The notes below the pieces were generated by a model that worked only from the letters and a program-made list of their open reading frames with translations, did no database searches and was not told the origin of the DNA. From CAZGSG01 sp964528095 (GTDB lineage Bacteria > Bacteroidota > Bacteroidia > Chitinophagales > Chitinophagaceae), in assembly GCA_964528095.1 (NCBI GenBank), contig CAZGSG010000087.1, positions 1 to 20,547 of the forward strand: DNA of 20,547 nucleotides, given 5' to 3'. Made by a program: the position numbers and the translations under genes. This document shows, one piece after another, positions 13,561 to 20,547 of the stretch. How positions within the stretch are numbered: position 1 is the first letter of the stretch; each line of letters begins with the position of its first letter.

Positions 13561-13568
13561 CAAAGATA
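13561..13568 (-). promoter_or_regulatory. -7 box of recR, almost touching the start codon
   Basis: TATCTTTG on the minus strand is a full match to TAnnTTTG. Only four bases separate it from the ATG, so transcription would begin at or within a few bases of the A of the start codon, giving a leaderless or near-leaderless mRNA. No TTTG is seen 19 bases upstream. Confidence 0.45.
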
Positions 13569-13627
13569 GTGCGAGTTCTGTTCCCGGAATGCAGTGTTTA
13601 TCATGAAATGATAGCGACTAAACCTGC

Positions 13628-14449
13628 TTAATCCGTATATCTTCCCCCGGCATTGATCCATGCAGTGATCTTATTTTTCTCACTGGCAGGTAAGGGACCA
13701 GTAGGGGGCATAGTTCCCAGGTCGACCGCTCTTACTTTTATCCGGTCCCTGAAGCTGACGATATTACAATCAACCGTCCAGTTCATACCACCCTCTGACT
13801 GAGTAGCGTTATGACAGCTCTGGCAATTAGCCTGCAACACGCCTTTTACAGCAGTGAATAAGGGACCGGCAGCCGCTGCTGTAACTGTTACATTGGATGT
13901 ACCAGTGCATCCATTCGCATCCTTTGCAGTTACGGAATATGTTCCCGGTGACACATTAGCAAAATTGCCGGAAGCCAGATAATTGGTGCCATCGATACTA
14001 TAGGTGAACCCGCTGCTGCCCGTGGCCGTTACGGTAATGGTCCCATTGGCAGGAGTAGTACAGGGGGTGGCGCCAGAAGCGGTGGCTGTTACAATAATAG
14101 AAACGCCTGCGCATATATTGCCGGCAGTAACAGAAAATGATCTTGTTCCGGTACAACCCGCCGAACTCTTTGCGGTAATCGTATAACTGCCTGCCGCAAG
14201 ACCTGTAAAGTTGCCTGAAGACTGGAATGCGCCATTGTTGATACTGAAAGTGAATCCTGAAGCACCTGTTGCTGTAGCGGCTATACTCCCATCGCTGGCA
14301 GCGGCAGAAGAAGTAGTTGTAGCAGTACCATTCACTGCGATCGTTGTACCTCTGCAGGGATCCTGGGGTGCCGGCGTTCCTTTTCTGCAGGAGTTAACGA
14401 CTATGATGAAAAGTGAAAAACATAGTATGCAGAGAATAGTTTTTTGCAT
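13628..14449 (-). CDS. Lipoprotein with SprB-like repeats and a c-type cytochrome motif
   Basis: A 273-residue secreted protein. Residues 1-20 are a hydrophobic signal ending in VVNS before Cys21, a lipobox-like site, so it is probably a lipoprotein. Two copies of a roughly 80-residue Ser/Thr/Gly/Ala-rich beta repeat follow (about 35-108 and 116-191), each with GFTFSI or GFTYSI, a GNF segment, a GxYxxTAK strand and a G-CTGT turn, like SprB repeats of Bacteroidota surface proteins. The C-terminal part has the haem-binding CQSCH (209-213) and GTMPPTGPLP (245-254), where Met247 could be the sixth haem ligand, typical of small cytochrome c domains. It may be an electron carrier shown on the cell surface or in the periplasm; the partner is unknown. 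It stands between the barrel-protein gene and recR. Confidence 0.85.
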   Translation of the reverse strand: MQKTILCILCFSLFIIVVNSCRKGTPAPQDPCRGTTIAVNGTATTTSSAAASDGSIAATATGASGFTFSINNGAFQSSGNFTGLAAGSYTITAKSSAGCTGTRSFSVTAGNICAGVSIIVTATASGATPCTTPANGTITVTATGSSGFTYSIDGTNYLASGNFANVSPGTYSVTAKDANGCTGTSNVTVTAAAAGPLFTAVKGVLQANCQSCHNATQSEGGMNWTVDCNIVSFRDRIKVRAVDLGTMPPTGPLPASEKNKITAWINAGGRYTD

Positions 14450-14616
14450 GATCAGTAGATTGTTTTACGGAAAAACGTAAACAACCTATGCTGAGTTGCC
14501 TGTTGAAAATATAATTGACATAGACAGCAGGATGGTCAACGATATATTTACTCAATAGTCAACTTCTTTCGACAGCTTACTTAAGCAATAAATTACTATT
14601 CATTCAGATTTTTCAT

Positions 14617-16059
14617 TTACCTGGAAAAAGGTTTAACAGAAAGCGTAAACAAAAGACCGCCGCTATTCAGCTTCACCTTTCCAAATCCAACACCGGTTAA
14701 TGGTATTTTGATATAAGGTTCGGCCATGAAGGATAAATGTTTATTGATGATGTAAGAATATCCGCCTGATAAATTAAGCACAGAGAAAAGATGTTTATTC
14801 TTATTATCAATAGTACGGGCATAGTATGTAGATTGCCCTGTTGAATTTTTATAATAATAACCGTAAAGCTCCTTTTTCATTATATAGGAAGAAACTCCTG
14901 CAGATGCAAACCAGCTATGCTCTTTTTTAGTGCTGAAATTATACAGGAAGTTAACCGGGATCTCATACACATTACAATCGGCTTCTATTTTTTCCATATT
15001 GGCCGTATAGGTCCAGTATCCTGCAGGCGGATGATAATCGTCAGGGGCTGCGACATATCTTTTTCTGCTTGTGTAAAATCCTGCTCTTACCATTAATTTA
15101 GGTGTAAAGGAATAACCCAGCCCAAGACCATATTGAAGGTCTGTTTTACCTGGGCGGTGAATACCTACGCTACTAATATCAGGGCCGAGAGAAAAATTGA
15201 TGGCAAATTTATTTCCTTTTTTACTGCTTATTTTTTTAGCGACTGGTTCATTCAAAACCGGTTCTTTGGATGTTATGCTATCATCACTCTTTGCTGGAAT
15301 CGGAATATCATTTTTTACAACCGCAGTATCAGTTGAAGGACTTATCATTAATAATGGAGCGGGTTTAACCGGATGGTTGCCAGTGTTTGTAACAAGCGGA
15401 TCTTTTGCAGCGGGATTTTCAGTTGCCCCTGCATCCGGATTATCTTGTGATTTACTTTTTTGGGCCCGGTCGCTGTGACTGTCACTGATTTCTTTAGCAA
15501 CAGGATCAGAGGAATGTTTTGACGCTATATTTTGCCGGCCTTTTTTTACAAGGCCCTGCTTTTTTTGACTAAGCAGTATATCGTTGTTTTTTATAAGAAT
15601 TTTTTGTTGACCGGGATCGGCTTTTAAATCATTGCTTCCATTTTTACCAGGTTGATATTCGGTCTTGTTTATCGTCATTCCCTGGCTATTTTTCACTAAC
15701 CCGTCGGTTGACTTTTCTGAATTAATAACAGGATCAATTGTTTTATTTGCAGGGGTGTTGGTTACCGGGTCTTTTTTATCAGCACTTGTTTTATCAGGAC
15801 TTTTAGTTATGTTTTCTGCAGATCCGGGTTGCTGTACTTTGTTATTCCCCGAATGAAATTTATTTCTTAGCACCAGATAGCCTGGAATACTTACAAGCAG
15901 GATGAAAAGAAGGAAAAAATAAATTCTCCTGCGTTTCTTCTCCTGAGGAAGATGTTTGTCTAAAAGCAATTCCATTTTATCCCAGCCCTTTTCGTCAAAA
16001 GCCGGTTCATTGCTTTCAGCAAGCCCTCTTATTTCGTTATCCAGGTCGTCAGATTGCAT
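14617..16059 (-). CDS. Putative dual membrane-spanning anti-sigma factor (Dma-like)
   Basis: A 480-residue protein with an unusual order of parts. Residues 1-45 are hydrophilic and end in KKRRR, so by the positive-inside rule they face the cytoplasm; FDEKGWDKMELLLDKHLP at 21-38 is a likely short sigma-binding helix. Residues 46-64 are one membrane helix. Residues about 65-282 are a Lys/Asp/Ser/Asn/Pro-rich, low-complexity linker. Residues about 283-480 look like an outer-membrane beta-barrel with alternating hydrophobic and aromatic strands (FAINFSLGPDISSVG, YGLGLGYSFTPKLMVRAGFY, GGLLFTLSVKPF). The ATG at 16057-16059 overlaps the end of the ECF sigma gene by 11 bases, indicating coupled translation. 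This matches the Dma family reported in Bacteroides. The anti-sigma role is inferred from context and architecture; no sequence search was possible. Confidence 0.8.
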   Translation of the reverse strand: MQSDDLDNEIRGLAESNEPAFDEKGWDKMELLLDKHLPQEKKRRRIYFFLLFILLVSIPGYLVLRNKFHSGNNKVQQPGSAENITKSPDKTSADKKDPVTNTPANKTIDPVINSEKSTDGLVKNSQGMTINKTEYQPGKNGSNDLKADPGQQKILIKNNDILLSQKKQGLVKKGRQNIASKHSSDPVAKEISDSHSDRAQKSKSQDNPDAGATENPAAKDPLVTNTGNHPVKPAPLLMISPSTDTAVVKNDIPIPAKSDDSITSKEPVLNEPVAKKISSKKGNKFAINFSLGPDISSVGIHRPGKTDLQYGLGLGYSFTPKLMVRAGFYTSRKRYVAAPDDYHPPAGYWTYTANMEKIEADCNVYEIPVNFLYNFSTKKEHSWFASAGVSSYIMKKELYGYYYKNSTGQSTYYARTIDNKNKHLFSVLNLSGGYSYIINKHLSFMAEPYIKIPLTGVGFGKVKLNSGGLLFTLSVKPFSR

Positions 16060-16630
16060 TTTTACTGGTGATTTGATTTTGTTGGAACAATATTCTTTGT
16101 AATTGTTTTCTTGCTTTTGCCAGGTTGGACTTGGAAGTGCCTGTTGATATACCAAGTTCATGAGCTATTTCTTCATGACTGAAACCTTCGATAACAAAAA
16201 GGTTGAACACGGTTCTATAACCAGGAGTCAGGTATTGTATCGCTGATACTATTTCCTCGTATGAGATCTTGTCCAACGCATCTTCGCCGGTTGAAGGAAT
16301 ATGGCTATTCACCTCATTCAATTCTGTAAGAACCTGGTGTTTCTGATTTTTACGGAAATGGTCGATTGCAGTATAGATCATGATCTTCCTAAGCCATCCC
16401 CTGAATGAATTAATGGTATCGGTGTAGGCAGGTTTGAAGCGGTAGACTTCTATAAATACCTTCAGGAACCCATCATTCAATATTTCGACGGCGTCTTCTT
16501 CGTGACTTGTATACCTGTGACAGATGGACATAGCATAGCCATAGAAAGAGCTATAGATTTTTTTCTGGCTCTCCCTGTTATTCAGGACACATCCCCTGAT
16601 ATGAACTTGCAATTCTTCCGCCGATAACAA
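16049..16630 (-). CDS. ECF RNA polymerase sigma factor
   Basis: A 193-residue sigma-70 family protein with only regions 2 and 4. Region 2 covers about residues 22-95 (HEEDAVEILNDGFLKVF at 43-59 and FRGWLRKIMIYTAIDHFRK at 76-94, the -10-recognising and core-binding part). Region 4 covers about 122-178 (YLTPGYRTVFNLFVIEGFSH and the helix-turn-helix EEIAHELGISTGTSKSNLAK). It directs RNA polymerase to a special promoter set. The start is most likely TTG at 16628-16630: an in-frame stop lies 18 bases upstream with no ATG or GTG between, and the first ATG inside would remove 28 residues. Its end overlaps the Dma-like gene by 11 bases. birA ends 51 bases upstream on the same strand. Confidence 0.94.
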   Translation of the reverse strand: MLSAEELQVHIRGCVLNNRESQKKIYSSFYGYAMSICHRYTSHEEDAVEILNDGFLKVFIEVYRFKPAYTDTINSFRGWLRKIMIYTAIDHFRKNQKHQVLTELNEVNSHIPSTGEDALDKISYEEIVSAIQYLTPGYRTVFNLFVIEGFSHEEIAHELGISTGTSKSNLAKARKQLQRILFQQNQITSKNAI

Positions 16631-16681
16631 TTCCTGTTGGTTTAGTTACTGATCGAATAAAATACCAGTTGGGTTGCCTGG

Positions 16682-17479
16682 TTATTGAACGTTATTAAAT
16701 ACCCACTGAACTTCTCCTGAGCTGATGACTTCCTCTGTGCCGTGTTGTATGACCAATTCTCCTGTTGGGGTGACTGTTTTTACCTGGGCTTCAAATGAGC
16801 GATTTCCTTTTTTTAGCTTTACGACCTGGCCTATTTTATATAAATCACGGAGATACAAGGCATAAATATCCGAAAAACCCGTAGTAACCAGTTCTCTGAA
16901 TCTTTTTTCAAGTGTATCGCAGAGTTCTTTTGCCATGGCAATCACATCAAATTGCCGTCCTGTTATTTGTCTTAAAGAAACGGCATTTGCTACGCCGGCA
17001 GGGAAAGCGGGCTGATTGATATTGATGCCCATGCCAATCACCGCCCATTGCCAGCCCGGCGAAGAGGTCAGTCTGTCTTCTTCACCCTGTCTGATAATAT
17101 TCTCAATCAATATTCCTCCTGCCTTTCTGTCGTGCCAGTAAAGATCATTTGGCCACTTTATTTTAACCCCTTCTACCGCATATTTTTGAAAAAACTCGCA
17201 GACCGATATCGCCACGCAGGCGCTTAACTGGAATTGAGCGCTGACAGGCAGTGGATGCGGCTTCAGTGCCACGCTGAGGATCAGGCTACTATCCTTTTCT
17301 GCACTCCAGGTTTTGCCCCGTTGACCTTTACCGGCCACCTGTTCATGGGCAAAAAATGCAGTTCCATGATGTGCCAACCCTGCGCGTACCTGGCCAAGGG
17401 CATAATTATTGGTACTATCAACAGATTGTAGTTCAATAAATGGCGATCCCAGCTTGCTATGACGATAGGGTTCTGGCAA
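16682..17479 (-). CDS. birA: Biotin--[acetyl-CoA-carboxylase] ligase
   Basis: A 265-residue enzyme that makes biotinyl-AMP and attaches biotin to the carboxyl carrier protein. It shows the nucleotide/biotin loop GKGQRGKTW at 50-58, SLILSVALKP, the KWPNDLYW motif at 108-115, catalytic Lys119 in RKAGGILIE, and a small C-terminal SH3-like domain (about 215-265). There is no N-terminal helix-turn-helix, so it is a pure enzyme and not a repressor. The start appears to be TTG at 17477-17479, because a stop codon lies directly before it in frame and SKLGSPFIELQSVDSTNNYA must be kept. It is transcribed divergently from rsfS, with 128 bases between. TACTTTG at 17498-17504 may be part of its promoter. 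Confidence 0.95.
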   Translation of the reverse strand: MPEPYRHSKLGSPFIELQSVDSTNNYALGQVRAGLAHHGTAFFAHEQVAGKGQRGKTWSAEKDSSLILSVALKPHPLPVSAQFQLSACVAISVCEFFQKYAVEGVKIKWPNDLYWHDRKAGGILIENIIRQGEEDRLTSSPGWQWAVIGMGININQPAFPAGVANAVSLRQITGRQFDVIAMAKELCDTLEKRFRELVTTGFSDIYALYLRDLYKIGQVVKLKKGNRSFEAQVKTVTPTGELVIQHGTEEVISSGEVQWVFNNVQ

Positions 17480-17607
17480 TTAATTGCTATTTTTGAGCAA
17501 AGTAAACTAGTTTCTGGTTTCTGGAAGGGTTCCTGGCTTAAAACATGATCGTAGAGTTGACCGGCCAATAACTGCCCCAGTTACTTTAATAAAAAAAGAT
17601 TTCATTA

Positions 17608-18012
17608 TTGGAACAACTTGCATTACTGTCTAACCGCAAAAGAAAAAGTGCAGCCCGGTTAACTAAGAGTTCAAAAATCATCAAAACCATTATTACGGCT
17701 ATACAGGAAAAAAAGGGGGAGAATATCATTTCCCTGGACCTGCGTAAGATTAATGAAGCTGTTGCTGATTTCTTCATTGTTTGTGAGGCTAGCAACCAGA
17801 CACAGATTAAGGCAATTGCAGAAAATATAGAGGCAAAAGTGAGAATGAATTGTGATGAAAATCCCTACCATCATGAAGGATATAGTTCATTGCAATGGGT
17901 GCTGATAGACTATGTAAATGTCGTAGTGCATGTTATGCTGTCTGAAACACGCAAGTTTTATAAACTGGAAGAAATGTGGAGTGATGCGGCATCTGAAGAA
18001 CACAATGATTAA
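17608..18012 (+). CDS. rsfS: Ribosomal silencing factor RsfS
   Basis: A 134-residue member of the RsfS/Iojap family (DUF143), which binds ribosomal protein uL14 on the 50S subunit and blocks joining of subunits when nutrients are short. Family features are GENIISLDLR, VADFFIVCEASN, the PYHHEGYSSLQWVLIDY segment and the ending HVMLSETRKFYKLEEMWSDA. It carries about 20 extra basic residues at the N-terminus. The start is probably TTG at 17608: an in-frame stop lies at 17590-17592, and no ATG or GTG occurs before the conserved part. ftsH follows after 70 bases on the same strand. Confidence 0.94.
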   Translation: MEQLALLSNRKRKSAARLTKSSKIIKTIITAIQEKKGENIISLDLRKINEAVADFFIVCEASNQTQIKAIAENIEAKVRMNCDENPYHHEGYSSLQWVLIDYVNVVVHVMLSETRKFYKLEEMWSDAASEEHND

Positions 18013-18082
18013 ATATAAACCGGGATTTACCCCAAACTTTATCATATTTTAATAATTAAATAGCAGGAATCAGCAATAACTT

Positions 18083-20173
18083 ATGTCGCAGGAACCATCA
18101 TATAATAAAAACGAAAAAAATAATGCACCCCGGGTTGGTAAAGGCCAGGATGAACCAGGCAAGGAACCGAAGAAAGGCCCCAAATTCAGCATTTATTGGA
18201 TATACGCGATCATTTTTGCCGTACTCATAGGGTTCCAGTTATTGGGACCTTTCTCACCAAGTACAGCAAAAACAAACTCACTTGAGTTTGAAAACATGGT
18301 CAAGAAAGGGGATGTAGATAAATACATTGTCATCAGCAACAGGAATAAAGTAAAGGTCTACCTGAAAAAAGATAAGGTGTCCGAATATGCCGAACAGCTT
18401 AAAAAAGGAACCAGCGGAAAGGTCAGCAGCGATGGACCACAGTTTTCATTTAACATAACCAGTGACGAGGCTTTTTCAAGGGAGATGAGTGATTTTTATA
18501 AAGACAATCCCACTGTAGAGAAGGTTGTTGCGGATGCGGAAACCGAAAGCGACTGGTTCAGCAAAGCCATTTCCTTTTTGTTGCCATTTCTTTTACTTGC
18601 CGCAATATTCATCCTGATGATGCGCAAAATGGGCGGTGGCGCAGGTGGCGGCGGCGGTCCGGGCGGCATCTTTAATATTGGCAAATCAAAAGCTACCTTA
18701 TTTGATAAGGGCACAAGAGTAAATATCACCTTCGCTGATGTAGCAGGTCTCGACGAAGCGAAAGTAGAAGTAATGGAGATCGTGGATTTCTTAAAAAGCC
18801 CCAAAAAATATACATCGCTCGGAGGTAAAATACCAAAGGGCGCGTTATTGGTAGGCCCTCCAGGTACAGGTAAGACATTACTTGCAAAAGCAATGGCAGG
18901 AGAAGCGCAGGTGCCTTTCTTCAGTCTCAGTGGTTCTGATTTTGTTGAAATGTTTGTGGGAGTGGGAGCCAGCCGGGTAAGGGATCTTTTCAAACAGGCA
19001 AGGGAAAAAGCGCCCTGTATCATTTTTATTGATGAGATAGATGCGATAGGCCGTGCGAGAGGAAAGAATGTGATGATGAGTAATGATGAAAGAGAAAGCA
19101 CCCTTAACCAACTTCTTGTTGAAATGGATGGTTTTGGTACCGATACAGGCATTATTGTACTGGCAGCTACCAACCGCCCTGATGTACTGGATACGGCGCT
19201 GCTGCGTCCGGGTCGTTTCGACAGGCAGATATCTATCGACAAACCGGATCTGAAAGGACGCCAGGCTATTTTCCAGGTGCACCTCAAACCGATCAAGATC
19301 TCCAAAAAGCTTGATATCTATAAGCTCGCAGAACAGACCCCGGGATTTGCCGGAGCTGATATTGCCAACGTATGTAACGAAGCAGCGTTGATAGCGGCAA
19401 GAAAAGGAAAAGAAGCTGTGGAAATGGAAGACTTCCAGGATGCGGTAGACAGGGTAATAGGCGGACTGGAGAAAAAGAACAAGATCATTTCTCCTGATGA
19501 GAAAAGGATTATCGCATACCACGAAGCAGGCCATGCCATCTGTGGCTGGTACCTGGAGCATGCTTATCCACTACTGAAAGTAACGATCGTTCCAAGAGGA
19601 ACAGCAGCACTTGGGTATGCGCAATACACTCCTAAAGAACAGTATCTATATAATACAGACCAGTTAAGCGACCAGATCTGCATGACGCTGGGTGGAAGAG
19701 CAAGCGAAGATATTTTCTTTGGAAAGATCTCAACCGGTGCACAGAACGATCTGCAACAGATCACGAGGATTGCTTATGCAATGGTCACTGTATACGGTAT
19801 GAACGATAAAGTGGGTAATGTGAGTTTTTATGATCCGCAACAGGAAACCAGCTTTACCAAACCGTATTCCGAAGAGACATCCAAATTGATCGATGAGGAA
19901 GTACGTAAATTGATCGATGAGTCTTATGTGAGAACAAAAGCGCTATTGTCAGAAAAAAGAGAACAGGTTGAAAAACTGGCTGAGGCATTATTGTCAAAAG
20001 AAGTCTTATTCCAGAGTGATGTGGAAACCCTGATTGGTAAACGTCCTTATGAAGAAAAGAAAACACTGGAAGTGGAGGAAGAAGAAGGACAGGAAGAACA
20101 TCATAGCCCCAATGGCGAAATATCAGCCGGCGTACCACCTTATGATAGCGATGTTACCAACAAGGCATTATAA
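18083..20173 (+). CDS. ftsH: ATP-dependent zinc metalloprotease FtsH
   Basis: A 696-residue inner-membrane AAA+ protease that degrades misfolded membrane proteins and short-lived regulators as a hexamer. In order: a hydrophilic N-terminal 35 residues, membrane helix 1 (36-55), a periplasmic domain (about 60-158), membrane helix 2 (162-180), a Gly-rich hinge (184-195), the AAA module with Walker A GPPGTGKT (258-265), pore motif FVGVGA (291-296), Walker B IIFIDE (313-318) and arginine-finger region (363-381), then the M41 peptidase with HEAGH (480-484) and third zinc ligand Asp556. The acidic tail (657-696) is poorly conserved. It lies between rsfS and a LUD-domain gene, probably in one operon. 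No clear own promoter box was seen. Confidence 0.98.
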   Translation: MSQEPSYNKNEKNNAPRVGKGQDEPGKEPKKGPKFSIYWIYAIIFAVLIGFQLLGPFSPSTAKTNSLEFENMVKKGDVDKYIVISNRNKVKVYLKKDKVSEYAEQLKKGTSGKVSSDGPQFSFNITSDEAFSREMSDFYKDNPTVEKVVADAETESDWFSKAISFLLPFLLLAAIFILMMRKMGGGAGGGGGPGGIFNIGKSKATLFDKGTRVNITFADVAGLDEAKVEVMEIVDFLKSPKKYTSLGGKIPKGALLVGPPGTGKTLLAKAMAGEAQVPFFSLSGSDFVEMFVGVGASRVRDLFKQAREKAPCIIFIDEIDAIGRARGKNVMMSNDERESTLNQLLVEMDGFGTDTGIIVLAATNRPDVLDTALLRPGRFDRQISIDKPDLKGRQAIFQVHLKPIKISKKLDIYKLAEQTPGFAGADIANVCNEAALIAARKGKEAVEMEDFQDAVDRVIGGLEKKNKIISPDEKRIIAYHEAGHAICGWYLEHAYPLLKVTIVPRGTAALGYAQYTPKEQYLYNTDQLSDQICMTLGGRASEDIFFGKISTGAQNDLQQITRIAYAMVTVYGMNDKVGNVSFYDPQQETSFTKPYSEETSKLIDEEVRKLIDESYVRTKALLSEKREQVEKLAEALLSKEVLFQSDVETLIGKRPYEEKKTLEVEEEEGQEEHHSPNGEISAGVPPYDSDVTNKAL

Positions 20174-20195
20174 ATAGAATAGAAAAATAAAGGGA

Positions 20196-20547
20196 ATGAG
20201 CTTTTCCCCCGCAAAGGAAAATATTTTAAAGAAGATACGGAAGGCGTTGAGTCATTCAACGCCTCTTCCTTTTCCAAAGAGTGAAGGCAGTGAGTCGGTG
20301 TTTCAACCAGCCAAACAGGAAGCGGAAATTGAATTTGCCGAACAATTCACCAAACTACAGGGCCGGTTTATTTTCTGTATCAACCGGCAGGAGCTGGCCT
20401 TTCAGCTCAACAGCCTTGTAAAGAAAATGGGCTGGCAAAAAGTATACTGTCTGGAAGACGACCTGTTGCAAACAGCAGGAGTGCAACTGGCGGACCGTAT
20501 TACAAAAACTGATCTTGACAATTGTGATGTGGCCATTACAGGTTGTG
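20196..20547 (+). CDS. LUD domain protein (LutC-like), 3' end cut by window
   Basis: 117 codons of an open frame from the ATG at 20196 to the window edge. The protein begins MSFSPAKENILKKIRKALSH, a usual start for LutC/YkgG-type LUD proteins, continues with FAEQFTKLQGRFIFC and ends in CDVAITGC, where the family has an (A)DVGITGCE-like strand before its conserved core. LUD proteins are linked to lactate utilisation or to an unassigned enzyme role. AGGGA directly precedes the ATG. It follows ftsH by 22 bases on the same strand, a spacing that suggests one operon. The conserved C-terminal half is outside the window. Confidence 0.8.
   Translation, partial: MSFSPAKENILKKIRKALSHSTPLPFPKSEGSESVFQPAKQEAEIEFAEQFTKLQGRFIFCINRQELAFQLNSLVKKMGWQKVYCLEDDLLQTAGVQLADRITKTDLDNCDVAITGC

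Noticed and set aside
12939..13661. Long version of recR with 35 extra N-terminal residues
   Set aside because: The extension resembles no RecR and runs across the TATCTTTG box; the ATG at 13556 matches the family.
14464..14481. Small inverted repeat tttacg/cgtaaa before the lipoprotein gene as an operator
   Set aside because: Six-bp arms in AT-rich DNA are too weak to support a regulator site without other copies.
16060..16161. N-terminal extension of the barrel protein by 34 residues
   Set aside because: It would lie inside the sigma-factor gene in another frame; the shorter start gives the expected short overlap and a family-like N-terminus.
18496..19305. 269-codon minus-strand frame opposite ftsH
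   Set aside because: Lies opposite the AAA module; low-complexity product without motif.

Overview
The window reads as chromosomal DNA of a Bacteroidota bacterium, most likely of the Chitinophagaceae. The grounds are: promoter boxes of the Bacteroidota type (TAnnTTTG, in one case with TTTG 19 bases upstream), a tiny ribosomal protein THX with a lysine-alanine tail, an OmpA protein with thrombospondin type-3 repeats, a lipoprotein with SprB-like repeats, a DUF4286 protein, a methionine synthase divided over two genes, and the order birA / rsfS-ftsH-LUD protein. Genus assignment is inference.

Layout. Positions 1-1212 carry a membrane-anchored coiled-coil protein. A gene-free stretch (1213-1792) holds a striking 238-bp nested palindrome (1409-1646). 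Then come pdxH (+) and, convergent to it, two small basic-protein genes on the minus strand: ribosomal protein THX (38 aa) and the nucleoid protein HU. An exonuclease III gene with a DUF4286 gene directly behind it lies on the minus strand (3301-4373). A LOG-family gene (+) converges with a small EamA transporter (-), followed by an OmpA/TSP3 protein (-) that ends in a clear intrinsic terminator. A SemiSWEET sugar-transporter gene overlaps a HAD phosphatase gene by one base (7482-8362, +).

From 8734 to 17479 all genes are on the minus strand. In transcription order they are birA, an ECF sigma factor, a protein with a cytoplasmic N-terminus, one inner-membrane helix, a long disordered linker and a C-terminal beta-barrel, a lipoprotein combining SprB-like repeats with a cytochrome c motif, recR, and the two-gene methionine synthase (homocysteine domain gene, then pterin/B12/AdoMet domain gene). 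From 17608 to the right edge rsfS, ftsH and the start of a LUD-domain gene run on the plus strand.

The most interesting system is the sigma factor / barrel-protein pair at 14617-16630. Its architecture matches the recently described dual membrane-spanning anti-sigma factors (Dma with sigma partner Das, Bacteroides), in which one polypeptide links an outer-membrane barrel to a cytoplasmic sigma factor. Other points of interest are the nested palindrome, a long potentially structured leader before the split metH, a recR promoter box only four bases before the start codon, three adjacent genes that all seem to start with TTG, and two related AT-rich inverted repeats placed at nearly the same distance behind metH and recR. 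No rRNA, tRNA, CRISPR array, transposase or phage gene was recognised.
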